Shown here in pieces: positions 1-12,209 of a stretch of 64,000 nt of DNA (position 1 is its first letter; every line of letters begins with the position of its first letter). Origin of the DNA: Charina bottae. Its lineage: Eukaryota > Chordata > Lepidosauria > Squamata > Charinaidae. Under the pieces are notes generated by a model. It searched no databases. It was not told the origin of the DNA and saw nothing but the letters and a program-made list of their open reading frames with translations. Location of the stretch: positions 35,390,501 to 35,454,500 of the forward strand of contig JALMGJ010000008.1 of assembly GCA_023362775.1 (NCBI GenBank), read 5' to 3'. The position numbers and the translations under genes are program-made.

Positions 1-244
1 GATTACTGGGTCAGGAAGAGGGTTTCAGGGCCAGAGGCTGCCTACCCACTTAATAAGTTTATATACAGTAAAATAATTTATAATGAATGGGTGGGTGAAT
101 GATAGAAGTTCTCCAGTAACTGTGCAACTAAAAGTTTTTCAAAGACTTCTTGTACAATTATTAAAGAACCTCTTTTCATTCTTGTTTAATGGAAAGCACA
201 AAAAACAACAATGCATCCCCAGAAGAATATTTATTTATTTATTA

Positions 245-300
245 TTTATTTATTTGTTAAATTTCTAAGACCGCCCATCTGCCCCTCAAGGAGGGACTCG
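245..300 (-). repeat. L2-type LINE 3' tail fragment
   Basis: On the minus strand the motif GATGGGCGGTC is followed by an AAATAAATAAAT-rich tail. The same ending recurs near 28.6, 29.2, 38.5, 54.8 and 57.1 kb. At 57.1 kb it is the end of an element with an L2-like reverse transcriptase, so I assign the fragment to that family. Confidence 0.55.
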
Positions 301-301
301 T

Positions 302-1886
302 GAATATTTGGTCTCATACATAGACAAATCTTCCTACTATAAGTTAAATGCGGTAAGAATAATGCTGTAGAATAAGCTTACCCTGGGCCTTATTAATAAT
401 TAATTATTCTTACTTATTATTTTTCCGTGAAAAAGAACAAGCTGCCTTAAAAGGGGTTGCTGGGTGGCATTGAGCAGATGCAATAAGGCAAAATATTTCT
501 TGTTTGATGCTGAAATTGCCACTTTGTAGATTTGAACATGAGTGCTTACCAGGGTTCCATCAGACTGGGACGTGCCTTCTTCTACTGGTATTTTAGGTGT
601 CTCTTCATTTCCCTCAGCTCCTCAGTAAATCAAGGAACTGCAGCAGATCTGAGAGAGGAAGGAGGCTGCACCAGGGCAATCCAGTCAAGCACCCTCATCT
701 CCCCATTACTCCAATGGGCAACTAGGATCTCAACCAAACTGCCCATTAGATCCTCAGAAAATTTCCCAAACGCCCTCTGAATCCATTAAGTACCTGGCAT
801 AGACCAATCTAACAATTCCTTCTCCACAGAAATCAGAGTGATCTGTCCATGATAAGGCACAGAACTCGATGCCCACCCCACCCCCACCCCCTTTCAGATC
901 ATGTTGCATCTCCTCTGAGGCAAAAAACAGATCTACCGTGTGATCTCTCATGTGCATCAGGCCCCGTGAGTTGATCATGTCCATGGTTGTCATGGTGACC
1001 ATGAACTCTATCAACCTCTTGTTCTATCTATATTGTCCCAGTAAGCTTTGCCCCATCATAAAAGACTTGGTATCCAAGATCATTTTATGAGGATAACAGA
1101 AATAAGGGTTTCTTGCTCGTATTTTCTGATTAGGATGGAAGGAAGGACAACAATTAAATCATAATGATAATGCATTTGCACACTAACTAAAATTACACTA
1201 ATTTACAGAAACATAAGGAGTTTTCACGCATCACAAAAGCCTTCCACACTTTTTAAATATACACTTGGTGTTTCTGTTGCAAATTTAAAGAACAAAAGCC
1301 AAAGCATGCTGTCTGTAATAATGACTACCCCTTGCAAATGCAATTGCTGACTTTCTGACTATTACATTTTATAGCTGGGAAAGAAAAACACTGTAGTATT
1401 TAAACATAATACTGTAATCCAAGCATGAAGAGCACCACCTGCTGGCCATCTTCTTTACTGTGTCTGATACTTCACAATTTGCCATAATGCAAGAGAACTG
1501 GAAGTTTTGGATTTATAGAGAAAATTGAATACTGGACATGTTTGACAACACTATATTACAGTGATTACTTAATTATGGAAAGCAATCAGGATGTGAGTAT
1601 CAATTTATATATTTCTTCCTTTTCTGCCCAGGTTATCCGAGAACAACTTCCAGACTTCAAGCATAACTGTTGGATTTAGAATATTACACTAGCTTTTATT
1701 AAACTATTAACCACGGTTCAATTTGCAAAAGGCACATGGTGCCAGGGAAGGGAAAATTGACCCTTCTCTCTAAAGTCCAGAGCAAGATCTGTTTTGTATG
1801 CTTTTTGCCCTGGGAAAGCCCTGACAAAGGGGGAAATTGAGGAAAGAGCAATGGTGATATCAACTACCTCTCCCATTCTAAAGCAT
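302..1886. other. intronic/intergenic DNA, no feature recognised
   Basis: AT-rich unique-looking sequence. Open frames are short, lie on both strands and have no recognisable motif or paired splice sites. Confidence 0.5.
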
Positions 1887-2426
1887 TCATTCATTGGCGA
1901 TCACTCGTAGCCGAGTAAGATTGTCTTCCAAAGGTAAAATTTTAACGGTGAATCCGTAAGTGGCTATAAAGGCCAATTCTGGATCCGCACAACCTCCCAC
2001 AATGAGGGCATAGGTTTCCGGGTGGGAGACGGTCATGATGAGGGTTTGCCTGACGTGCCTTCCTTTTAGCTCTCTTCTCCTTTTCGCCCTGTACTCGTGC
2101 TTCTTCAAAGTCCATAGCGCCATTAATAAAGGCTGACCTCCAATTGAAACGCTCATGAGTTAGGGCTTCCCAGTTCTCAATGCTGATATTACATTTTTTT
2201 AAATTAGCTTTGAGAGTATCTTTGAATCTCTTTTGCTGTCCACCAATATTCCGTTTTCCATTCTTAAGTTGGGAGTAAAGTAGCTGCTTTGGAAGACGAT
2301 GGTCAGGCATTCGAACAACATGACCAGTCCAGCGAAGTTGATGTTGGATGATCATTGTTTCAATGCTGGTGGTTTTCGCTTCTTCTAATACGCTAACATT
2401 AGTCCGCCTATCTTCCCAAGTAATAC
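1887..2426 (-). mobile_element. 5'-truncated LINE, 3' end with zinc-finger C-terminus
   Basis: This is the 3' end of the same LINE family as the copy at 31.1-33.4 kb. The minus-strand frame from 2355 to 1942 (137 codons) is intact. It matches the C-terminus of the other copy at about 126 of 137 residues by eye. It ends in a CxxC...H...H finger (CPHCGRLCGSRIGLYSHL). The copy is cut at its 5' side near 2426, within the segment reading ITWEDRRTNVSVLEE, and ends at 1887 with a short AATG repeat tail. Clade is uncertain: the reverse transcriptase of the longer copy is LINE-type, but I cannot separate RTE-like from other clades without a tree. Confidence 0.85.
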
Positions 2427-2429
2427 CTT

Positions 2430-4131
2430 TGTCAAAAACAGATGCCTATCTCAACAGCTCAGTAGAGATAAATCTGGATGTCCCATATCTAGTTTAGCAT
2501 GGAGATACCGAAGGTATTGCAATATGCCAAGCTCATGCATTCATGTGTGAGAAAAATGATTACTATCTTTCCATAAAGCATCAGAAATGGGATCAGGTGT
2601 TCAAAGTCACTTGAACTTCCTGACTATGTATGAAGCCACCTTTGGCAGAAATCATACGTATACAAAAGAAATACCAAATAAGAAGAAATTAACCTTAGTG
2701 AAACTAAAATCTTTGATATGAAGGTAAAGTCGGTGTCCGGTCAAATTATTTGGTTCTCCAAATGACAAAGGTGTTTACAGCTTTATCAAGGAGTGAGACT
2801 TGGATTACTTGGAATACTTGGACCTTTGGGGTAGTTTTCCATAATCTCAGATATTATTAATAGACAAAACACTTTTTCCGTACACATTTGTGTAAATCTG
2901 GCTCTGCCACAGAATTTATCTATAGTGAGATTAAGAGGAAATTGAAATTCTTTTATGGCTAAAAAATCTGAGGTAGTGAAATTCCCCAAATAATGTGCTT
3001 GTGTCTCTCTCTCTCAAATACTGATACAACAGAATCTGAATCTGGAATGAAGAATGAAATGGGACTTTGTATTATTCTGATCTTTGTCTGTTTTTCTACT
3101 GGCTGTGTTGAGCAACATAATATTTGTGGGAACTGTAGCACATGTTCCAACACTGGTGGCAACTTCTGGCCTCGAAAATTAAAGGAATCAGTGAGCTAAA
3201 ATGTTGTGCTATAACAAGAGATCTTGATATGTGGGTCTTAAAAATTACTATGTATGTACAGTATGTACATATTTATTTATTATTTGGGGTCTGCACCATT
3301 GTCTGAAATCATATCATGGTGCCCACTGCCTAAAAATGTAGATCTCTGCATTACTGTTTATAATCTTGCCATTGCTAAACTGTTTGGAATAAATTATTTC
3401 AAAGATTCCAGTTAAGGTCTGTGGCTCCACTCTTACCTGAGATCAGATGTAGGACTAACAAATAGGATGAAGCTTTTTCAATTTTGGTACCACAATTATG
3501 AAATTTCCAACTTTGTTTCAACTTGCTTTTAGTTATCTTATTCATAACTGGTCTCCTGTTTGGGGTATAGCTATTACGATCTTTTAAGTATGGTATATAA
3601 TGCCGAATACTGTATATTTTATATTATTTATATTTTCATGCCTTACTGTGGAGTAATAGTTGCAGTCCAACTAAATGTCATTGGTGTTCTCCCATTTTAT
3701 GGTTCTTCCAGCAGAGACTGTCCTCTGCCTGGAAACATGCTGAGAAACAGATTTACAGTATATTAGGAGAAAACAGGAGAAGTCACTTCCTGTATGACAA
3801 CCCCCTCATTTTTACTCCAAAATATTTATTTCCAATAGAGTAGGAAAAATGCACTGATGCCTTACAAAGCCACACTCTCCAGTTGTATCCATCAATTAAT
3901 GAACATACATATTCTTTTCTAGTATCTTGTTGCTGTGGCCTTTTCAGGGAATTTTAATAAGTAGCATGAATAATATACAAAAATAAATGTATACAGTACT
4001 ATCTTTCCTCTCTCTACCCTTGGTAACATTTAAGACGCATTTAGATGTTATTGAGGGCTCAAAACATTGCTTTCCTGTCAATATGGATTTTTCACTCTAT
4101 TAGGACTAATTTTATCTAATGTTTGGTGTGT

Positions 4132-4171
<40 letters not shown>

Positions 4172-5305
4172 ACATTTTCCACTTAGACCTGCCATAAAGA
4201 AAACACCAACTTTTGAAGTCATGTACTTCTTGAAAGGAGTGTATCTTCTTTCAGAAATAATTATTTGAAACACAAACTGAAATGTAATCATATTTGGTTT
4301 AAATTAGAAAGGCTAATTTAATAGGAGAAAATGTGCAAATCGTTTTCTTACAAGAACATAGAGCAATTTGTCACAAAACGGCAGCCCAATTTGCATTATA
4401 ATGGGTTCCCTTATCATTTCAGAGTATAATTGTTTAGAACATTTTGATACAGTTACAGGAAACACCCACCCCCAGAGAGAGAGAGAGGTTTTCAAGTTGT
4501 ACCTAAGAACTGCCAACATTTATTAGTGACTGCATAAATCTCTGATACTATATGTTACATGTTAACAGTGGATCATATGGAATACATAAGATTGCAGTCT
4601 TTAAAATAACAACATTCTCTAATTCATATGAGTTTGGCAAATATAAGTATTTTTAACACAAAGCAGAAAAGGAGGCAGTTCTGGATGGCAGATGGGCAGA
4701 AAGTACTCTGTGAAATAGAACTGCCCACCTGATTCCCAGTGCTTCCCAGCAACATCATTTTTAAGCAAGAGATGTCAAAAGGGTTGTTTATTTGAAGAAA
4801 AAGGAACATGTTGTCAAAACTTGAGGCAAATAGATATTTAAATATACATATGGGTGTGATGCTAGACCAAGTGTATGCATGGGAGATATCTTCCACACCC
4901 TAATACCGGACAAAATGTCTTGGTAACATGAAGCAAATATATAACAATATATGAATGTACATATAAGTGGGCAATGTTCTGCCTAAGCTCATGTACTTCA
5001 TCACTGGGATGCATTACTACTGGGTGGAGCCTAAGCACTAAAGGGGTGGGAGAGGAAATTGTTTAGTATGGCACCAAGCATTTCTGAACTCAGAACTGTT
5101 GTCTGAAGAACATTAAGGATACATAAGCATATGCTGGAGTCATTTAATTTAAATAATGTATAAGCATATGCTAAAATATGGGATTCTTTGTCACAATCAG
5201 AACTTTGTTGTTTCATTGCTCTATATCCATAGTCCACAAATCAAGTTAGTATTCAACTGTAAACCTAATTGGCTCATGAGTCTGTGGAAATTAAGACAAT
5301 ATAAA
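2430..5305. other. no gene recognised
   Basis: AT-rich sequence with a (TG)n microsatellite in the middle. Short frames at 2.8-3.2 kb and 4.3-4.9 kb lack family motifs and are treated as chance. Confidence 0.5.
4127..4169. repeat. (TG)n microsatellite
   Basis: Dinucleotide TG run of about 40 bp, interrupted once near its start. Confidence 0.95.
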
Positions 5306-5309
5306 GGTT

Positions 5310-5480
5310 ACTTGTTTGCTTGCTTGCTTGCTTGCTTATGTGCCATCAAGTCATTGTCAACTCTTAGCGACCACATACTGTAGATAGATTTTCTCCATGA
5401 TGATCTATTAACCTGGTTTTTCACCTTTTCCAATGGTGCACTCATCGCCACTGTAAATAAGTCCATCCACTTTGCTGTTG
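5310..5480 (-). mobile_element. RTE-type LINE 3' end (C-terminus of RT frame)
   Basis: On the minus strand, a piece reading RWMDLFTVAMSAPLEK, then RSSWRKSIY, matches the C-terminal block of RTE reverse transcriptases (RW-D-I...DR..WR). It ends with GACTTGATGGCACATAA and a CAAG repeat. The same ending occurs at 58.2-58.5 kb on the same strand. The frame is broken. Confidence 0.65.
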
Positions 5481-6786
5481 GAGATTTGTAAATCTTTCTA
5501 AATTTCTAATTTTAAATTTCTAAATCGAAGTCAGATACAGGAATATACATGCAGTGCAGTGCATACTTAGAAGCTTATTCTGGCTATTGGAATGGCTAGA
5601 TAAGAGACTCAGAGTGATGTGAAGCATTTCACTGAGGATAGTTGTGGCATCTCCTTGCCATAACCAGAGGAATTGTCTTGCCTCTGTGGCTTAAAGCAAA
5701 GCCCAGCTGCCTCACCTAGACCAAGGTACTGTATATGTGTATCAATCAGGCCTAAATCATGTGAATATGAGATGGAATATAATCAGAAATAAGCCATTTT
5801 AATTTTTCCAACAGTTGCTGCTGATGCACAATATTCCTTGACTAGCTTTTGAAAATAAAAGTAATGAAAAAAGTGGGAGCGCTTTCATGGATGGGATTGG
5901 AGAAATTCTGTTTTAAAGATGGTTTTACATATACTTTAACTTTTTTTTTCATTCCATTTTTTCTTCTTAGCCTTTATTCCTCACTCTGAGCCCTGGCCCT
6001 GCCTACTTTGGGAATATACCTCTTGACATATTTAAAACTCAAAGTTGTAATTGTTAATATCATATTTTTGCACACAAATGTATATCCCAAGATGATGAAC
6101 ACTATAAAACACTATAAAAACCAAATTAATATGCCAGAAGAATCCCAGTGGGTTAAAAGAAAGCAGAATAATCCTATTTAGGAGGACAGTGGTTAGATAT
6201 TCATTATTGTGAATTTACTGTGAGTTATATATTTAAAAGGCAGAGCCACTGCTGTTATTATTTTTTTCTCCTGCAGAATAAAAAATAATACTACCGCTCC
6301 AAAGGAAAAGAGCAAAACTGATTTTCCCAGGAGAAAGAATCTCAGGAAGAAAGTGATTCATGGCCAGAAATTTATTTTAGCTATCTCTGTCCTGCACAGC
6401 AGAGATAAGAAAACTGGTAGTCATCTTACTGTATCATTTGTAAGTCTGCAGAAGTACAGGCAGCAGGCCTTGAGTGTATCTTTGTTTGCAGGTAAGTTAT
6501 CTTTCTATAGATTTGAAATAAGAAATGCTGCTAGGATAGAAGAAGGCAGTGAGGGGAAAAAGAGGAAGAGAGAGTTGGAATTTTCTTTCAAACGTCAATG
6601 CTAGATGAAAATACTTTCACTTGGCAATTGGTCAGGAATGAAGTGGGTGGTCAAAGATCAATGGACACTTTCATAGCGTGAAATTAAAGATAGTTTACTT
6701 TTCTATTCAGTCCTCCCTTAATGTCCAACAATTAGTGCTGATGCCCAGATAATTTTTAAAAGAATCTTTAAGTGATGCTAGAGAAT
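5481..6786. other. no feature recognised
   Basis: AT-rich sequence without recognisable repeats or coding potential. The small frame at 6353-6604 has no motif. Confidence 0.45.
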
Positions 6787-7030
6787 AGAAGTAGCCTACC
6801 TTGCCTGGCATTCAAAATTAAACTGGATTTGCCTTAGTTAATACTTGGATGGGAGTTCACCAGAGAAATCCAGGAATGTAGGTTAAACTGGGACGTTTGA
6901 GGGTTGGGAGTGAAATCATACCAGGAAACAGTGGAAAACCACTATCATAACTGCTGCCAAGAAAACTGCATGTATGGGTCCATGTAGCCATCAGGAATTG
7001 TGCTTGACTTCAGGCTGTCTTTACCTGTCT
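6787..7030 (+). mobile_element. 5S rRNA-derived SINE
   Basis: The segment around 6838-6890 contains TTAATACTTGGATGGGAG followed by a GGAATGTAGG-like end. This matches the 3' half of 5S rRNA (GTTAGTACTTGGATGGGAGACC...). It is followed by a tail reading GCTGCCAAGAAAACTGCATG, as in the Sauria-type SINEs of this window. A type-1 pol III promoter origin follows from the 5S head. The head is diverged, so the copy is old. Confidence 0.75.
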
Positions 7031-7671
7031 TGGTTAACAAATCTTCCTAACTCGACTTCCAGTGGGAACATGGCGGACTGAACAGCTGTGCCCGTGGGCT
7101 CAGCGGGCAGAACTGACAACGTGGTAGTTTTTTCGGGCTCAGGCAGGTTTTTCCTGAAACCCAGGAATGTTTTTCCGGATAAGGAAAACACCTGGAATCA
7201 CCCCATCTGTCCTCCGGACAGCTGCTTCCAGCCAGAAGATTGCAAACAGCCTTCGCGCTCGACTGGTAAGAGCAGCCGTGAGCCTGGGATGTCATCATTT
7301 CCAAGACGCACTGTAGCCTTAAAGGGACACTAAGACCAGCCACCCCATTTCTAAATCACCCAATTTATATTTCTTTTAAGTACGCGTACCTTAAGAGAGG
7401 CTTTCTGCAGCAAGGAAAACCGGGTTCTCTTGGTGCTTATCGTTATTTTTGGGAATAATTTTTAAAAAATTCTTTTTAAGATTTGGATTTTGTTTTCTAT
7501 CCAAATATTAAGGAGGATTGAGAGTAAATAATAGTCTTCCTGTTATTATTTTTGTACTAAATTTGAAGATATTAGCATTTTCCTACATGTTAAATCAGCT
7601 GTTTTGAACTTTCAGTTTTCTTGCTTCTACTTTCCTAGGGGAACTGTCTGCTATCTCACTTTCGCTTATGT

Positions 7672-7988
7672 CAGGGCTTTCTAAAGTGCTGCCGCTGGTG
7701 ACACACGCGCGACGACGCGGGGGCGTGCAGCGGCGCGCAGGCGTGCAGCGGCGCGCGTGCACGGCGATGGCGTGGGTGTGTGTGCGGCGGCGCGCGCGCG
7801 CACGGCGGTGGCACGGGGGGTGTGCGGCGGCGCGGGGGCGTGCGGCGGCGCGGGGGCATGCGGAGGCGCACGCGTGCATGGCAGCCGCCGTGCACGCACG
7901 TGCCGCCGCTTCCGGGTGGTGTGGCGACACACCACGCTGTGTGTGGCGACACACTTTTGTGTTGCGACACACAGTTTGGAAAGCTCTG
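7672..7988 (+). mobile_element. hAT-type GC-rich MITE, copy 1
   Basis: The ends are imperfect inverted repeats: CAGGGCTTTCTAAAGTG on the left and CACAGTTTGGAAAGCTCTG on the right. An 8-bp duplication, GCTTATGT, flanks it at 7664-7671 and 7989-7996. An 8-bp TSD and a CAG...CTG end fit hAT transposons. The interior is extremely GC- and CpG-rich (GCGGCGG/GCGCGC tracts) and open in several frames by composition only. The paralogous site in half-L1 copy B (about 38.66 kb, ACTTGTGT) lacks the insert. Confidence 0.9.
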
Positions 7989-8077
7989 GCTTATGTAAAC
8001 ACATTCTGGAATCCTTTCATATCTTCGACTTTAGCTGGTTAAGCTCCTAGGGGGCACCATAATCTACTGCTTGAGAC

Positions 8078-8537
8078 ATGGAGGATTTTAAACAGACTTT
8101 CTCTGACTTCCACCAAGATTTTAAACAGATTCTTTCTGATTCCTACCAAGTTTTATGCAAGGCATTCAGGACATAATGGAAAATTAGGTGTAAAATGTGT
8201 CTGGTTGGGGATGTTGTGGATGAAAACTAAGGAATTTAATAGCAACAGAAATGTCTCTTCTAAGAGTGAGATCGGGACTTCTGTTGAAATGCTGGATGAA
8301 GATCAGATAGTCGAGTTGAAGAAATTAAAGGGAGAGATTGAGTTGCAAGCCATAAGTGAAATTGATCTTCTGATGGAACGCTATGGAAAAGAAGGGGTTA
8401 TTATGTATGGGAGGTCTCCTGAAGAGAAGTTGGAGTTTTTGAGAGAGGCAGCTGGGCTGTTCGATTTTTTTAAGAAAAAAGCTCTGTGCGCATTGTGGGG
8501 ATATGTAAATGCTCTGGTTTATTTTGAAGTGGGATAA
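8078..8537 (+). pseudogene. broken ORF1-like frame of half-L1 copy A
   Basis: An ATG at 8078 opens a frame beginning MEDFKQTFSDFHQDFKQ, which stops early. A downstream frame (8205-8537) then continues the part homologous to copy B: LDEDQIVELKKLKGEIELQ, then KKALCALWGY. The charged, heptad-like N-terminal part resembles the start of L1 ORF1 proteins; that assignment is an inference. The frame is interrupted, so this copy is not expected to make protein. Confidence 0.5.
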
Positions 8538-9159
8538 GGGTTTAAGAATATTTACCTGGATTGCTTTTCAGGGTTTGGCTGATTTCATTTATCTTTAATG
8601 ATTTGGATTAAGATTATTAAGGTATAATAAAAAATAATAAATGTGGTTTTGGGTTTAATATGGTTAAGATTATTAAAAGTGTTGTATTATCAAGTACAAT
8701 GGCAGACAATTTATATGTTTTTTAGTTTGATCTTTATTATAGTAGACAGGAATGTATAGAGTAGTAGTAGGAAGGAAATAATTAAATAAATGTTACCTTT
8801 GGGGAGGGAAGTTGATTAGGAGGTATATATATGTACAGTATATACTATATTTTTCTTTTAATATAAGGGGAGCGAGCAACTGTATTTAGTGATTTTTATA
8901 ATGTGCCAATGGAATGATTTATAGAAATAATGTGATTTTGGTTTAATATAGAATAAAGGATTGATTATGGAAAATTGTTGTATATCCTTGCTGTTAAAAT
9001 TCAGAAGTCACCTCTTTTTGTAATTTTGAAAATTTTCTCTTGTGTTTCTATATTTTTTTAGTTTTTTTTTTCTTTGTAGTTTTTTGTTTCTCTGTAGCTT
9101 TTATCTTTGCTTAAGCTTAATAAAATTCTTATAAAAAAAACAAATCTTCCTAACTCATT

Positions 9160-10030
9160 ATGGGTTAGATCCCAAATTGTTAATAAATAAACCACAATTT
9201 TATTAACCAATAATATACTGTATATGAGACTCGCTCAAGAAAAAAAAATACATGTAAAATACTTAATGACAGCTATTATGCAGTAGATACAGAACTCCAA
9301 ATCCACATAATAGTTTTATTTTTGGATAACAGTCCATGAAAATCTAAGTGGTTCTTGGTTTCCACAGATGCAATCTTCTAAAAATGAATCATGCTGTGGA
9401 CCTTTCAGATCTTTCTAGAATGCTAAACCAACCCATTGGTGTCATTGCTCCTAGTTTTCCTATACAAAATTTCTTAGTTTTCTAAGATGTTGACCCTAAA
9501 TATGTTTAGACTTCTTTCTAAGCCAGGATTACATTAACCAAGTTTGTTGAATAAACCATAGTTTTTTGCTTCTCAATCAATGGGCTTAGACACTGTGCTA
9601 AACCAGAAACAAACAAATTGTGTTAATTTGCAATGTGAAGGCAAGAACTGGACTGGTTTACACATCAAGTTAAGCCATAAGATGGTTTGTCTGTTTGATT
9701 TTGACTTAGCAAGTTGTATAAATCCAGCAGCTGTATTTCATAAACTATAGCTTATGACCTCATGTGACTGTGAATTCAGTCCCTGTAGTGATTCAATAAA
9801 CTGTGGTTAAAACAATCCACTACTTAGTGTGGTGTACAATTTCAGTCACTGTGCCTCTTGCTGTTCTTCTTCAGCTTTGACCTAAATTTCTTCATGCCAG
9901 TACATTAAAACTTGTATTTTTTATGGACTATATTTGCAAGAAATAGAAAATATTAAAAAGGTGAAAGCCTTCGACTATACACAGAAAATATTAAGTTTGG
10001 GGAAAATCTGCATCAGTTGTTGTTGTTATT
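9160..10030. other. no gene; possible old repeat
   Basis: AT-rich. Recurring AATAAACCA(C/T)AGTTT-like phrases near 9185, 9550 and 9800 suggest an old dispersed repeat, but I cannot name it. Confidence 0.35.
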
Positions 10031-10034
10031 AATA

Positions 10035-10209
10035 TTATTATACACAACAAGTTGAAATCACAACTGCCAGTTCTTTAGCTGGCCTTCATTTGCAAGAACC
10101 TAGGATGCCGTAATGATTAGCATAGTATATGTTTGGATCCAAGCAGTGTAGCCTTTTGTAATTGACAGATGGAAAATTTGTCAATGCGTAGGTTTTCTAA
10201 GTGCCATTG
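10035..10209 (-). mobile_element. R4-type LINE 3' end fragment
   Basis: Same segment as at 54.4-54.56 kb: AACTGCCAGTTCTTTAGCTGG, then TTTGGATCCAAGCAGTGT. The longer copy includes part of a restriction-like endonuclease domain, which points to the R4/Dong group. This copy is short and diverged. Confidence 0.6.
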
Positions 10210-12200
10210 GTATGGCACCCAGTGTGCACTTGCATACTTATTGTTGCTTCACATATTAGAAAATTATGTTTGACAACTTGACACTTTAATTCCTTCAATC
10301 CAATTAAGCTGTTGGGAGACTCAATTACTACATAACATGGGTTGGGGACTCTTCTTTATGTAGTGCCCTTCTTCTTATCCCACTTCTGTTTCCTATTGCT
10401 TTTTATTAACAGAGTTGAGGAACTCATTAGGAACCTTGTTATCATTATGATTGACATTTATATCTCTGCTGTCTTTAAGTACCACATCATTTGGTTCAAA
10501 ATTATTCAAAGACTATGAAAAGAATGGAGCATGTTCCATTCACTCCTAGGCTGTGTTTGTTAAAATAATCTTATATACAGATTATATGCAGTACAAATGA
10601 CTCAGAAAAAGAATGGTGCCTATCAGCTCCATTGCCAAGTTACTGGAATAACTGTCCTAAAGCAATATAGGATATGCAGAAAATCCTGAACTAGAAAATT
10701 TGCTACTGTATTTGCATTGCTTTTAAGGGGAAATATTGACAAATAAATATACAAGTCCGGTGAATTGAGCATTTCTACGATGATACTTTCTTATCCACTA
10801 CTATAGTGACTGTTTATACTGTATATGTTTAGCCCAATCCCCATATTCATCATACTCAACTTTCCAACTCACCTGCAGCTAAGACTCCTTGAAGAACTGT
10901 TTTGATCAGGAGTTTGCCTGACATAAAATGAGTGAGGATGTATTTGTCTTCAGCTTTATTTTTAATAGTTAAAAAAGAGCATCAGCAGTATCAAAAGAAT
11001 TATCCCCCCTCCCCCATGAAGACCCTACAGTAATTATTCATAACTGCTCTGCCTGAAAGGAACCGCAAGGGACTGAATTTCATGTCAACAAACAACTTGA
11101 TTTGTAACTGGGAGGCAAACAGATACTGAAGGAAAACAAACAGGTGGCCTGAGATATGTTACTAAACTGCTATCAGAATCAGAATCAGAATCATAACAAT
11201 AAATATAGGTACATTTTTAGAATGACAGTAATAATATTGAAGACAAGAACAATATTAATGACAATATTCATATTTAATGTATTTTAAACTGTTACAAAAT
11301 GAAGACATTTTTAACACACATTATTTGAAGAAGAAAAAAGTTTTCTTTAAATGGAGACTTATTGAATAAATCAGTAATGGTGTGCTGGTTAATTAAAACC
11401 TCGGTTAGCAGAAGAAAAAAAAAGGAGAGATTTACAACCAAATAAATTTATAAATGCTTCTTAATTTTTTAGTAATTTGGAGAATTTGCTGGGCTCAGAG
11501 AGAAAGATGCACTGTGTATCAGTTGCTTAACCTCCCGCAGGTATAATGCCAAAACCGATCATCATGTCTGCTAGTTATTGATCTTATAAATTCCAGAATT
11601 AGCTATTTGTATTTTTAGAGAACCTGACCTTTCATTTTACAAAGTTTCTAGCCCTCCTTTCCATGAATATTTGCCTAACTAGGGACAGGCTATGGACACA
11701 AAAAAAGGTATCAGAATTAGCGTTTTGGTGCTCTTTTGTATGGCTGCAACATTCCTGTAGTTCTTTTTATTTATTTTAATATAACAGTAACATACAATTT
11801 CCATACATTGCTTTTGTTTTATGTTTTTAATTTTAATTAAGAAGCCCCATGTAGTTTCCAATCCTAAACCTTCCATCACCATAAGCCAAAGTCATATTAC
11901 ATTAGGAATCTCCATAAGAGTTTCTTCCAGGCCTCATAACATAATGAAAGCCCATTGCACAAATGCCATTCAATATGTATACATCCACCATGACTACAGC
12001 ATCACTTGATGACTTTCACTTGTCAGTCACAGTGGTAGCACGAGAGGTAACAAGTTCATACTGACCATGTTTGGATTCAATACTTCATTCTACCTTGAGA
12101 CTATATGGATGAGCCTGATCCTTGTGTGATTCTCCCCTACCACTGATTCAGCTCATAGGGCTGCAAGAAGACTAGAAGTATTCTTTTCTGCTCATTACAT
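10210..12200. other. no feature recognised
   Basis: AT-rich intronic-type sequence with no recognisable repeat or credible frame. A triplet of GAATCA repeats lies near 11174. Confidence 0.45.
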
Positions 12201-12209
12201 TTTATCTGA

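Larger units (their letters stand above)
7054..9140 (+). mobile_element. complete ORF2-less L1-mobilised element ('half-L1'), copy A
   Basis: The element starts ACTTCCAGTGGGAACATGGCGG, like an L1 5' UTR. It carries the remains of one small frame and an AT-rich 3' UTR, and ends in AATAAAATTCTT plus oligo-A. It is flanked by a perfect 16-bp target-site duplication, CAAATCTTCCTAACTC, at 7038-7053 and 9141-9156. No endonuclease or reverse-transcriptase coding sequence is present. Copy B at 37.9 kb has the same start, order and end, so this is a family rather than one deleted L1. Movement by L1 enzymes is inferred from the long TSD and A-tail. A hAT MITE (7672-7988) inserted later. Roughly 1.77 kb remain without it. 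Confidence 0.85.

Noticed and set aside
7595..8050. Many overlapping Arg/Ala-rich frames
   Set aside because: Composition of the hAT MITE interior; stops are simply rare in GCG-rich DNA.
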